Shown: one piece after another, positions 51,654 to 60,423 of the stretch
Layout: each line of letters starts with the position of its first letter
Position numbering within the stretch: position 1 is the first letter of the stretch
Assembly: GCA_017619935.1 (NCBI GenBank)
Contig: JAFZRJ010000029.1
Coordinates: 18,625 to 82,624, forward strand
Length of the DNA stretch: 64,000 nt
Direction of reading: 5' to 3'
DNA from: Muribaculaceae bacterium
Lineage (GTDB): Bacteria; Bacteroidota; Bacteroidia; Bacteroidales; Muribaculaceae
Notes under the pieces: generated by a model
What the model was told of the DNA's origin: nothing
Databases searched by the model: none
What the model saw: the letters and a program-made list of their open reading frames with translations, nothing else
Position numbers and translations under genes: made by a program

Positions 51654-54479
51654 CTACAAACTCTTTTGCACTTCAACTTCTTCAAAGGCCTCAATCACAT
51701 CGCCTTCCTGAATGTCGTTGTAACTCTGGATGGAGAAACCGCAGTCGTAACCGCTGGTCACCTCCTTCACATCGTCCTTGAAGCGCTTGAGCGAAGCCAA
51801 GTTGCCCGTGAAAATCACAATACCATCGCGAATCACGCGCACCTTGCACTGGCGCTTGATTTTGCCTTCAGTAACCATGGCTCCAGCAATGGTACCCACC
51901 TTGCTGATGTGGTACACCTGACGTACCTCGGCGCTTCCGCTCACCTCTTCCTTCACATCGGGCGACAGCATGCCTTCCATAGCGCTCTTCACCTCCTCGA
52001 TGCAATCGTAGATGATGGAATACAAGCGGATGTCAACGCCCTCTTGTGCAGCCAAGCGCTTGGCGTCGGCGCTGGGACGCACCTGGAAACCGATGATATA
52101 AGCATCGCTGGCAGCCGCTAGAGTGACATCGCTCTCGGTGATGGCACCCACAGCCTTGTGCACGACATTGACCTGGACCTCTTGCGTCGAAAGTTTGATG
52201 AGCGAGTCGCTCAACGCCTCGATAGATCCGTCCACGTCGCCCTTGACAATCACATTCAACTCGTGGAACTCTCCCAATGCGCGCAAACGGCCGATGTCCT
52301 CAAGAGTGCGACGTTTCATCGTGCGTTGCGATTGCTCACGCTGCAACTGCTCACGCTTGTTGGCAATCTGGCGGGCTTCCTGGTCGGTATCCATCACATT
52401 GAACTTGTCACCGGCGGTTGGCGCTCCGTTCAGACCTAGAATCACTGCAGGTGACGACGGACCGGCCTCCTTGATACGTTCGTTGCGTTCGTTGAACATC
52501 GCCTTCACCTTACCGAAATGCGTACCAGCCAGTACGATATCGCCCACGTGTAGTGTTCCGCCATCGACCAGCACAGTAGCCACATAACCACGACCCTTGT
52601 CAAGCGACGATTCGATGATTGAACCTGTCGCCTTGCGATGAGGATTAGCCTTCAGGTCGAGCAAGTCGGCCTCAAGCAGCACCTTCTCAAGCAATTCAAA
52701 GATACCGTCGCCTTTCTTGGCTGAGATATCTTGACTCTGATACTTGCCACCCCACTCTTCCACCAGGTAGTTGCGGTTGGCAAGTTCTTCCTTGATTTTG
52801 TCAGGATTGGCGCCGGGCTTGTCTATCTTGTTGATGGCAAAAATGATAGGCACACCGGCAGCCGATGCATGGCTCAAAGCCTCCTCGGTCTGCGGCATCA
52901 CATTATCATCGGCAGCCACAATGACAATCACAATGTCGGTCACCTTGGCACCACGGGCACGCATAGCGGTGAACGCGGCATGGCCAGGAGTGTCAAGGAA
53001 GGTGATACGGCGGCCATTTTTCAGCTTCACCGTGTAAGCGCCGATGTGCTGTGTAATACCACCGGCTTCACCGGCTATCACGTTGGTGTTACGGATATAG
53101 TCGAGCAACGAAGTCTTACCATGGTCAACGTGTCCCATAACGGTCACCACTGGTGGACGCTGCTCCATATCTTCGGGATTGTCCTCCTCATCGTGGATGG
53201 CCTCGGTCACTTCGGCACTGGTATATTCGGTCTTGAATCCGAATTCCTCGGCTACGATATTGATGGTTTCGGCATCGAGACGCATATTGATCGACACCAT
53301 CACTCCCAGGCTCATACAGGTGGCTATCACCTTGTTGACGGGGATGTCCATCATGGCGGCCAAGTCGTTGGCGGTCACAAACTCGGTGAGTTTCAGCACC
53401 TTCTTTTCGGCTGCTTCCATTGCGGCCACCTCGCGCTCTTCTTCGCGCACAGCATCACGTTTTTCACGACGCCACTTGGCGGCCTTCTTCTGTGTCTTGG
53501 TGGTGAGACGTGCCAGGGTCTCTTTCACTTGTCTTTGCACATCTTCTTCGCTCACCTCGGGCTTGAACGGGCGCTTGGCTTTCTTTTCCTTGCGCTTGCC
53601 TCCAGCGGCTTCGGCATTGCCGCCTTTATTCTTGCCACCACCGCCGTTCTGAACAAGCTGGGCGGCGGTGCTGGTGATGTCCACCTTCTCCTTGCCTATG
53701 CGTTTGCGCTTTTTGCGACCGACGGCTTCACCTTGTGCCTGAGCCTTGGCGATGCGCTCATTACGCTTTTCCTCTTTTGTTTTCTTTTTTGGACGGGTCG
53801 ACTGATTGATGGCATCCAAGTCAATTTTTCCCACCACCTTAGGCACATTGGTCAGTTCAGGTTTGCCCAGCGTGAAGACTTCGGGCTCTTCCTCCTCGTG
53901 TTCTTCAACCGGATTGACCTCGACTTGAGGCTCTTCGGGCTGTTTGGGGGTTTCGGCCTTTTTGGTCTTTCGGGTCTTGGCGGGCTTTGCGGGTTTCTCC
54001 TCGCTGGCCACAACAGCACCCTCGTTCTCAACCGTTTTTTCGGCGGTTGCAGGTGTCTGCTTGGCCTCAGCGGGTTGTTCCTCGACAGGCGCTTCGGCTT
54101 TTCCCTTGGCAGGGGCCTTAGCCTTCTTGGCGGGCTTTTCCTCCTTGGGTTGTTCGGCCTGAGCAGGCGCGTCATCGGAAATGGGCTTTCCGGTGGCCAG
54201 GTCAATCTTACCTAGCACCTTCGGCTTTTGGACGGAAACGACGGTCTTAATCTCCTCGACACGTTTCTTCTCAGTCTTTCGCTCGTTGGACAAGGTTTCC
54301 GATTTCTGCTTTTGCAACTTATCGGGATTGAATTCCTTGATGAGCATTTCATAGATGTCGTCTTGGACACGAGCATTCACGCTCTGGTCCACTTCAACAC
54401 CCTTTTTTCGCAGGAAGTCCTCTATGGTTTGTCTTCCCACGTTCAATTCTTTGATGATTTTAGATATCTTAATTGGCAT
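51654..54479 (-). CDS. infB: Translation initiation factor IF-2
   Basis: 941 residues. IF2_N-like start ([20 protein letters not shown]), a long charged linker of Lys/Pro/Glu (about 60-340), then the GTPase G domain: [16 protein letters not shown] (about 445), G3 DTPGHAAF, and G4 NKID. Domains II, III and IV end with [17 protein letters not shown]. It positions initiator tRNA on the 30S subunit. Third gene of rimP-nusA-infB. Confidence 0.99.
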   Translation of the reverse strand: MPIKISKIIKELNVGRQTIEDFLRKKGVEVDQSVNARVQDDIYEMLIKEFNPDKLQKQKSETLSNERKTEKKRVEEIKTVVSVQKPKVLGKIDLATGKPISDDAPAQAEQPKEEKPAKKAKAPAKGKAEAPVEEQPAEAKQTPATAEKTVENEGAVVASEEKPAKPAKTRKTKKAETPKQPEEPQVEVNPVEEHEEEEPEVFTLGKPELTNVPKVVGKIDLDAINQSTRPKKKTKEEKRNERIAKAQAQGEAVGRKKRKRIGKEKVDITSTAAQLVQNGGGGKNKGGNAEAAGGKRKEKKAKRPFKPEVSEEDVQRQVKETLARLTTKTQKKAAKWRREKRDAVREEEREVAAMEAAEKKVLKLTEFVTANDLAAMMDIPVNKVIATCMSLGVMVSINMRLDAETINIVAEEFGFKTEYTSAEVTEAIHDEEDNPEDMEQRPPVVTVMGHVDHGKTSLLDYIRNTNVIAGEAGGITQHIGAYTVKLKNGRRITFLDTPGHAAFTAMRARGAKVTDIVIVIVAADDNVMPQTEEALSHASAAGVPIIFAINKIDKPGANPDKIKEELANRNYLVEEWGGKYQSQDISAKKGDGIFELLEKVLLEADLLDLKANPHRKATGSIIESSLDKGRGYVATVLVDGGTLHVGDIVLAGTHFGKVKAMFNERNERIKEAGPSSPAVILGLNGAPTAGDKFNVMDTDQEARQIANKREQLQREQSQRTMKRRTLEDIGRLRALGEFHELNVIVKGDVDGSIEALSDSLIKLSTQEVQVNVVHKAVGAITESDVTLAAASDAYIIGFQVRPSADAKRLAAQEGVDIRLYSIIYDCIEEVKSAMEGMLSPDVKEEVSGSAEVRQVYHISKVGTIAGAMVTEGKIKRQCKVRVIRDGIVIFTGNLASLKRFKDDVKEVTSGYDCGFSIQSYNDIQEGDVIEAFEEVEVQKSL

Positions 54480-54551
54480 ATTCTTCTATTTCTGTTACAA
54501 AACGGTCGATGACTTTCGCGGTAACTGGTTCAACTCTAGTGATGGCCTCAA

Positions 54552-55808
54552 TTAATTTTCAAATTCAGCACGAAGCACTTCAATCACATGGTCGACCATG
54601 TCTTCCTCCAAGTCGGCCTTCTCAATAAGGTCGGCACGAGGCATCTTAAGCACGGACTTGGCGGTTGCACAACCCAAGTCTTTCAGGGCCTCGATGATCC
54701 ACTCATCAATTTCATCCTTGAACTCATCCAGATAAATGTCTTCCTCACCCTCGCTGTCGAGGTCACGATACACATCAATTTCATAGCCTGTGAGAATAGA
54801 GGCTAGCCTGATGTTCAAGCCACCTTTACCAATGGCTAGCGACACCTCCTCGGGACGGAGGAACACCTCGGCACGCTTGGTCTCCTCATCCAGACGGATG
54901 GAGGTGATTTTTGCAGGGCTCAAGGCACGCTGAATGAGCAGCTGGGGATTGGTGGTGTAAGGTATCACGTCGATATTCTCGTTGCGTAACTCACGCACGA
55001 TGCCATGGATGCGGGCGCCTTTTACACCCACACAAGCGCCCACGGGATCGATGCGGTCGTCATAACTTTCAACGGCAATCTTGGCGCGCTCACCGGGAAT
55101 ACGGGCCACGGCACGAATCACGATGAGGCCATCGTGAATTTCAGGGACCTCCAGTTCAAACAGGCGACGCAGGAACATCTCACTGGTACGCGACACGGTA
55201 ATCTTGGGGTTGTTGTTCTTGTTGTCCACGTTGTAGATGACGGCGCGCACGCTCTCACCCTTGCGATAGACATCGGTGGGAATCTGCTGTTCCTTCGGGA
55301 GCAACAGTTCATTCTTCTCGTCGTCAAGCAACAGCACCTCGCGTTTCCACACTTGGTACACTTCGCCAGTCACCAACTCACCTTCCAGTTCCTTGAACTT
55401 GTTATAGACGGCGTCCTTCTGCAAGTCAAGAATCTTGCTGGCCAACGTCTGACGCAAGTTGAGGATAGCGCGACGGCCAAACTTGGTGAAGTCAATCTTG
55501 CGGGTGTGTTCCTCACCCACCTCGCAGTCGGGATCCTCGTCGGCACGGGCATCGCTCAAGCCGATTTCCTTGTTGGGATTCTCCACTTCGCCATCGGGAA
55601 CAACCTCCAAGTTCTGATAGATTTCGCAGTCACCTTTGTCGGGATTGACAATCACGTCGAAGTTGTCGTCGTTGCCAAACATCTTGGCGAGCACACTGCG
55701 GAACGATTCTTCCAGCACGCTGATGAGCGTAATTTTGTCAATGTTCTTGAGCTCCTTGAACTCCGCAAATTGGTCGGTCATGTTGACCGTTTCTTGTTTC
55801 TTTGCCAT
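54552..55808 (-). CDS. nusA: Transcription termination/antitermination factor NusA
   Basis: 418 residues. N-terminal RNAP-binding domain (about 1-135), S1 domain (about 140-205, ELVTGEVYQVWKREVLLLDD), and two KH domains (about 210-345) with PVGACVGVKGARIHGIVREL and EVSLAIGKGGLNIRLAS. A short C-terminal HhH-like acidic segment follows. It starts 8 bases after rimP; the 72-base gap to infB holds no obvious signal. Confidence 0.98.
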   Translation of the reverse strand: MAKKQETVNMTDQFAEFKELKNIDKITLISVLEESFRSVLAKMFGNDDNFDVIVNPDKGDCEIYQNLEVVPDGEVENPNKEIGLSDARADEDPDCEVGEEHTRKIDFTKFGRRAILNLRQTLASKILDLQKDAVYNKFKELEGELVTGEVYQVWKREVLLLDDEKNELLLPKEQQIPTDVYRKGESVRAVIYNVDNKNNNPKITVSRTSEMFLRRLFELEVPEIHDGLIVIRAVARIPGERAKIAVESYDDRIDPVGACVGVKGARIHGIVRELRNENIDVIPYTTNPQLLIQRALSPAKITSIRLDEETKRAEVFLRPEEVSLAIGKGGLNIRLASILTGYEIDVYRDLDSEGEEDIYLDEFKDEIDEWIIEALKDLGCATAKSVLKMPRADLIEKADLEEDMVDHVIEVLRAEFEN

Positions 55809-55816
55809 ATTGTGTT

Positions 55817-56281
55817 TTAAATTTTAATAATGCATTTGGTGGTTTTTACTTCATCATACCGAAGGGTGGTCGCCACATCCACCAACTCGGGGCGCTTTTT
55901 GCCTTCAAGTTTCATCTTGGTGGGTGTGACAATGGTAAATCCTTCATCGGTAGCCTCGGTGAGCGTTCCTTTCAGTTTGCGACCATCACGAGTGAGCACT
56001 TCAAGGTCCTCTCCCATGTTCTTGTCATACTGGCATCGCACCAGCAATGGCGAACTGATGCCGTAACTGCCCACTGTGAGTTCATAGTCTTCCACATCCT
56101 GGTCAAAGGCGGCATGCACAGCCTTGTCAACAGCGATGCAGTCTTCCAAACTCACGTCGTTCATACTGTCGAGCGCCACGTCTATCACGTTATCGGCACT
56201 CACAGTCACTTGAACCAGAAAGAGGTCGGTGCCCTCCAATGCCTGGTTCACCACTTCGGTTAATTCTTTCTTGTCAATCAT
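55817..56281 (-). CDS. rimP: Ribosome maturation factor RimP
   Basis: 154 residues. 30S assembly factor. N-terminal alpha/beta domain (NQALEGTDLFLVQVTVSADN, then DVALDSMNDVSLEDCIAVDK) and a C-terminal SH3-like barrel (RKLKGTLTEATDEGFTIVTP). The YELTVGSYGISSPL segment is the family's VSSPGLDRPL region. First gene of rimP-nusA-infB. Confidence 0.95.
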   Translation of the reverse strand: MIDKKELTEVVNQALEGTDLFLVQVTVSADNVIDVALDSMNDVSLEDCIAVDKAVHAAFDQDVEDYELTVGSYGISSPLLVRCQYDKNMGEDLEVLTRDGRKLKGTLTEATDEGFTIVTPTKMKLEGKKRPELVDVATTLRYDEVKTTKCIIKI

Positions 56282-56324
56282 AATAAAAACGAGGAAGCCT
56301 CAGCCCCCTCTCACGAATGCGCTG

Positions 56325-56355
56325 CAAAATTACTTCTTTTATATAAGATGTGCAA
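56325..56355 (-). promoter_or_regulatory. Promoter of rimP-nusA-infB
   Basis: Minus strand: TTG (56353-56355), 20-base spacer, TAATTTTG (56325-56332). Confidence 0.65.
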
Positions 56356-56496
56356 GACGCCACATGACACAACCAGCCAAAACGTCATAAATTCACAAAA
56401 AATATATTTAATTAACATTCTATAAGCGATTTATCCTCCTTGCCATCCTTCAAACTGATGAGTTCAGAAGCCGAACAACATTTTAATTTTGAAACT

Positions 56497-56528
56497 TTTG
56501 CGGCATTACAATAATTTGAGTAATTTCG
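56497..56528 (+). promoter_or_regulatory. Promoter of tsaE-birA-LOG-ATR
   Basis: TTTG (56497-56500), 20-base spacer, TAATTTCG (56521-56528); the ATG is 38 bases downstream. Confidence 0.7.
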
Positions 56529-56566
56529 CAACCTCATCAACAAAACACAATAACAACAGACATATT

Positions 56567-57010
56567 ATGAGCCGAACAATAGAATTCAACATCCCCTCGA
56601 CCGACGCACTGCCCCAGGTGGCGCGTGAATTTATGGGCGAAATGGGCGACTACACGGTTTTCGCGTTTTACGGCACCATGGGGGCCGGCAAAACCACATT
56701 TATCAACGCCCTGTGCAAGGAACTGGGCGTGGAAAGCGACATGACCAACTCCCCCTCGTTTGCCATCATCAACGAATACCGAAGCGACTCTACAGCCGAA
56801 CTCATTTACCACTTCGACTGCTACCGGCTGGAAAATGAGGCTGAAGCCGAAGACATCGGTGCCGAGGACTACTTCGACTGCGGAGCGTTATGCTTCATCG
56901 AATGGCCTGAACGCATCGAGAATCTGCTCCCCGACGACACCGTGAGAGTGGATATCACAGTGAACGAAACCGACGACAGCCGCGTCATGCGTGTCACCTT
57001 CCCAGAGTAG
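56567..57010 (+). CDS. tsaE: tRNA threonylcarbamoyladenosine biosynthesis ATPase TsaE
   Basis: 147 residues from ATG 56567; the frame is open for 26 codons upstream, but the promoter box lies inside that part. P-loop [13 protein letters not shown] is at about 32-44, [10 protein letters not shown] at about 63, [20 protein letters not shown] at about 83, and IEWPERI at about 111. It supports TsaBD in t6A37 formation. Confidence 0.95.
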   Translation: MSRTIEFNIPSTDALPQVAREFMGEMGDYTVFAFYGTMGAGKTTFINALCKELGVESDMTNSPSFAIINEYRSDSTAELIYHFDCYRLENEAEAEDIGAEDYFDCGALCFIEWPERIENLLPDDTVRVDITVNETDDSRVMRVTFPE

Positions 57011-57013
57011 TTC

Positions 57014-57763
57014 ATGCCGAGATACATCTTGCTGAGAGAGACAGCATCGACCAACACTTACCTCGCCCGCATGGCGGAGATGCTGCCCACCGGCACTGTC
57101 ATCTACACCCACAAACAGACGGCAGGACGCGGGCAAAAGGGCAACTCGTGGGAAGCCGAACCCGGCAAAAACCTCACTTTTTCCATGTTGCTCAAGCAAC
57201 TTGATGTGCCTGTACGAAGCCAGTTCCTCATCAGCGAGGCGGTGTCGCTGGCGATTGTGGACGTGGTGAAACAATGGGTGGATAACGTACGCGTGAAATG
57301 GCCAAACGACATCTACTGCGGCGACCGTAAACTGTGTGGAATATTGATTGAAAACTCGCTCGACAATGCCGGCATTGCCCACACCGTCATAGGTGTGGGA
57401 CTGAATGTGAACCAAACCGAATTCGTGAGCGATGCCCCCAATCCCGTGTCACTGGCACAACTCGCCCAGCGGGAGTTTGACCTCGAACAAGTTTTGCACC
57501 AAGTATGCGAGGCCATCGAAAGGTTGTGCGATTTCGGTGATGACAGCCAGCGCAAGTTGCTGCATGAGCGCTATGCCAGAGCTCTTTATCGCAACGACGG
57601 AGACGTTCACACCTTTGCACTGCCCGATGGCACACAATTTGCAGCAACCATCCAGTCGGTAGAGCCCGACGGCATGCTGGTCTTGCGCCATGAAGCCGAC
57701 GGCATGCCGCGAAGTTATGCCTTCAAACAGGTAAAACACGTTATCAACGAAATAGAACTATGA
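57014..57763 (+). CDS. birA: Biotin--[acetyl-CoA-carboxylase] ligase
   Basis: 249 residues, without an N-terminal DNA-binding domain. ETASTNTYLARM is at about 9-20, the biotinoyl-AMP loop HKQTAGRGQKGNSWEAEPG at about 36-54, and VRVKWPNDIYCGDRKLCGIL at about 93-112. It attaches biotin to carboxylase carrier domains. It begins 3 bases after tsaE and overlaps the LOG gene by 4 bases. Confidence 0.94.
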   Translation: MPRYILLRETASTNTYLARMAEMLPTGTVIYTHKQTAGRGQKGNSWEAEPGKNLTFSMLLKQLDVPVRSQFLISEAVSLAIVDVVKQWVDNVRVKWPNDIYCGDRKLCGILIENSLDNAGIAHTVIGVGLNVNQTEFVSDAPNPVSLAQLAQREFDLEQVLHQVCEAIERLCDFGDDSQRKLLHERYARALYRNDGDVHTFALPDGTQFAATIQSVEPDGMLVLRHEADGMPRSYAFKQVKHVINEIEL

Positions 57764-58323
57764 ATATAGCAGTATATTGCAGTAGCCGTCCGCATCTGGG
57801 CCAAAGCAATGTTGACCTGGCTCAAACACTGGGACAATGGATGGGGAAAAACGGGCACACACTGGTCTATGGCGGCGTGAATGCCGGTTTGATGCACATC
57901 GTGGCTAAGGCTGCTCACGAGTCTGGAGGTCAGGTGGTGGGGGTCATCACCCGCAATTTTGCGCCCATGGCCGACCCGTTGGTCGACCGCTTGATCCTTA
58001 CCGAAAACCTGAACGACCGCAAGGCGAAGATGAATTCCATCGCTGACTGGCATGTGGTGTTGCCCGGCGGTATTGGCACCATCGACGAGTGGCTGTCGGC
58101 CTTGTCGCAGATGGTGGTGGACAAACGCAAAGGCGTGGGCATAGTCGTGGTCAATGCCAACGGCATGTTTGACCACATCATCGCCCAGTTGGACGACTTG
58201 GCCAACTCGCGCTTCGCCGGCGACAGTCACTTGGCGCTCATGCGCGTTGTGCCCGACACCGAGCACCTGCTTGACGAACTGGACAAAATCACATTAATCA
58301 ACGCTAACAAATCAAATCAATAA
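57760..58323 (+). CDS. LOG family protein (TIGR00730 Rossmann fold)
   Basis: 187 residues. The LOG signature PGGIGTIDEWLSAL is at about 105-118, with VYGGVNAGLMHIVAKAAHES at about 36-55 and CSS at 7-9. Members hydrolyse nucleoside monophosphates (phosphoribohydrolase; cytokinin activation in plants). The role in Bacteroidota is not settled. Overlaps birA. Confidence 0.92.
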   Translation: MNIAVYCSSRPHLGQSNVDLAQTLGQWMGKNGHTLVYGGVNAGLMHIVAKAAHESGGQVVGVITRNFAPMADPLVDRLILTENLNDRKAKMNSIADWHVVLPGGIGTIDEWLSALSQMVVDKRKGVGIVVVNANGMFDHIIAQLDDLANSRFAGDSHLALMRVVPDTEHLLDELDKITLINANKSNQ

Positions 58324-58328
58324 CCGTT

Positions 58329-58886
58329 ATGAAAAGTAAAGTTTATACACTCACAGGCGACGAGGGAAAGACCTCGTTGGTGGGAGGAAAACGTGTGAGC
58401 AAAGATGACGTGCGCGTAGAAGCTTACGGCACTATCGATGAACTGAACGCCAACCTCGGTGTCCTTTCGCACAACTCCAAACTCCACGAAACAGGCATGG
58501 CCGGCGTGGTGAACACCGTAATGAACAAACTGTTCAACATCGGTGCCTATTTGGCCACCGAAAACGCCCCGGAAACACCCATCTACGGACTCACCGAAGA
58601 TGACGTGAAGTTGCTGGAACAAAACATCGATGAGATGGACGAGGAACTGCCCCCTCTGCATGGATTCATCCTGCCTGGCGGAAGCCGACTGAGCGCACTG
58701 TGCGACGTGTGCCGCACCATCACCCGACGCGCCGAACGCCGTGTCATCACATTGGCTCGCACAGCCTACGTCGACCCCATGGTACTCAAATACCTCAACC
58801 GACTCAGTGACTTCTTCTTTGTTTTAGCAAGATTTAACAATATTCAGAACCAATTTGAAGAAAATTATTGGGACAAAGATGCGTGA
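58329..58886 (+). CDS. Cob(I)yrinic acid a,c-diamide adenosyltransferase (PduO type)
   Basis: 185 residues. PduO-type ATP:cob(I)alamin adenosyltransferase: TGDEGKTSLVGGKRVSKDD at about 9-27 (ATP site), RVEAYGTIDELNANLG at about 29-44, and CDVCRTITRRAERRV (ATP/cobalamin-binding Arg) at about 119-133. The product is coenzyme B12. It begins 5 bases after the LOG gene. Confidence 0.93.
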   Translation: MKSKVYTLTGDEGKTSLVGGKRVSKDDVRVEAYGTIDELNANLGVLSHNSKLHETGMAGVVNTVMNKLFNIGAYLATENAPETPIYGLTEDDVKLLEQNIDEMDEELPPLHGFILPGGSRLSALCDVCRTITRRAERRVITLARTAYVDPMVLKYLNRLSDFFFVLARFNNIQNQFEENYWDKDA

Positions 58887-58903
58887 AGTAAAAAATATTG
58901 CAT

Positions 58904-58911
58904 TACCTTTG
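58904..58911 (+). promoter_or_regulatory. -7 box for the DUF2795 gene
   Basis: TACCTTTG; the -33 element is weak. Followed by a strong ribosome-binding site AAAGGAGG at 58941-58948. Confidence 0.5.
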
Positions 58912-58955
58912 CGCACTTTTTATGTTAGACTAAAAACCTGAAAGGAGGACATACT

Positions 58956-59180
58956 ATGTATTGGACATTGGAATTAGCTACAAAACTTGAAGATGCACCA
59001 TGGCCTGCAACCAAAGATGAACTGATTGACTACGCAGTGCGAAGCGGTGCGCCTCTGGAAGTGATTGAGAACTTGCAGGAAATTGAAGACGAGGGCGACA
59101 CCTACGAATCTATCGAAGACATCTGGGAAGATTATCCCCGCAACGACGAAGACTTCTTCTTCGACGAAGACGAGTATTAG
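58956..59180 (+). CDS. DUF2795 small protein
   Basis: 74 residues, very acidic at the C-terminus. WPATKDELIDYAVRSGAPLE with following VIENLQEI is the DUF2795 core, a small helical domain. An unusually good Shine-Dalgarno AAAGGAGG lies 7 bases before the ATG, suggesting high expression. Function unknown. Confidence 0.88.
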   Translation: MYWTLELATKLEDAPWPATKDELIDYAVRSGAPLEVIENLQEIEDEGDTYESIEDIWEDYPRNDEDFFFDEDEY

Positions 59181-59292
59181 ACCATATTCAAGCATTATTG
59201 AATTTAACTGATTTGAATGTGAATTGAGCAGTCGTTTGAACAGCCTGCTGCTTTACAAACCAACCCTCTTTTTTGTAATAACGGATTTTTAA

Positions 59293-60338
59293 ATGGCCGA
59301 TGCCCCTAACAATAATCGCATCATCCAATTTGATGCTTTAAGAATCATTGCCGCATTTGCTGTAGTTATGCTGCACACTTGCGCACAAAGGTTCTATGAC
59401 TGCTACCCTTCTCCAGAATGGGACGTCAGGAATATCTACGACACCCTTGTCCGTTGGGCTGCTCCCATGTTCATCATGATTTCCGGAGCACTGTTTCTTG
59501 ACACAAAAAAGACAATAAGCATCAAGACTCTTTACAAGAAGAACATTGCTCGCATCGTCCTTGTTTTTTTCGCGTGGTCCATCATCTATGCTCTCTACCG
59601 CATCAATGACGGGAAGGGTCTTTTGGTAACGACCGGGAGAATGATCAATGGCCCGTTCCATTTTTGGTTCTTGAAAATGCTTATCGGATTGTATGTCGCT
59701 GTTCCCATTTTTAAAGCCATAGTGGCGAATAAAAAACTGGAACAGTATTTCTTGGCAATCCTCATTATCACAGCATTCATCATCCCGATGTTTTCCCCTT
59801 AATAGGACACTATAGTGGCACGGTCAAAAGTCTAGCCATCAAGTTTTACAAAGGATTCCGGTTGGATTTAGCCTCAGGCTACGCCGGCTACTTTATTCTC
59901 GGCCACTATATCAACAACATCGAATTAAAGGGAACCACAAAGAAGATTATTTATGTGCTCGGCATATTGAGTTTTGTAGTAGTCGGCTTCGGCACTCGTT
60001 GGCTTGCTGGCCGTACGGGCACACCTTCATTGCTGTTTTATCACAATCTCAGCCCGTTTACGCTGTTGGAGACTATGGCGGTTTTCATCTTTATAAGACA
60101 TACAGAAATTGCTCCCAAGTATCACAAGTACATTATCAAAGCGTCCAAACTCAGCCTGGGCATTTACATCATCCACCCGCTGATGATGTTTATCGCATCC
60201 GATTTATGGGGATTAGACTCGGCATCATTGAATCCAGCCTATTTTATTCCTTGCTTTGTTGTGATTATCTTCACGGCATCTTACATCGCCATCGCCATTT
60301 TATCCCGAATTCCCGTCTTAAAGAAACTGGTGTTGTAA
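59293..60338 (+). pseudogene. Acyltransferase family 3 membrane protein, frameshifted
   Basis: Two frames together give one acyltransferase_3 protein of about 345 residues. The 5' part (59293-59802) has IIQFDALRIIAAFAVVMLHT and MFIMISGALFLD; the 3' part (from about 59793 to 60338) has FRLDLASGYAGYFILGHYIN and KLSLGIYIIHPLMMF. The break is at TTTTCCCC (59791-59798): one missing base there restores IIPMFFPLIGHYSG. Such proteins O-acetylate surface polysaccharide. It could be a true mutation, a length-variable tract or a sequencing error. Confidence 0.85.
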
Positions 60339-60360
60339 CTACCCGCACCGATAAAAAAAC

Positions 60361-60413
60361 TTGTCGTGAAAATTTGATAAGTCAAAATCAAATCCTCACG
60401 ACAATTCTTTTTC
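60361..60413. terminator. Terminator between the acyltransferase and rnr
   Basis: TTGTCGTGA (60361-60369) pairs with TCACGACAA (60396-60404), with an inner ATTTGAT/ATCAAAT stem. A-run before and T-run after: works for both convergent genes. Confidence 0.88.
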
Positions 60414-60423
60414 ATTCATGTGT

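Noticed and set aside
52731-54215. Long Phe/Gly/Leu-rich frame opposite infB that looks like a membrane protein
   Set aside because: It is the complement of the Lys/Pro/Glu-rich IF-2 linker and G domain; the hydrophobicity is an artefact.
59792-59800. Programmed -1 frameshift in the acyltransferase
   Set aside because: TTTTCCCC in this frame does not form a standard X XXY YYZ slippery heptamer, and no downstream stimulator was seen.
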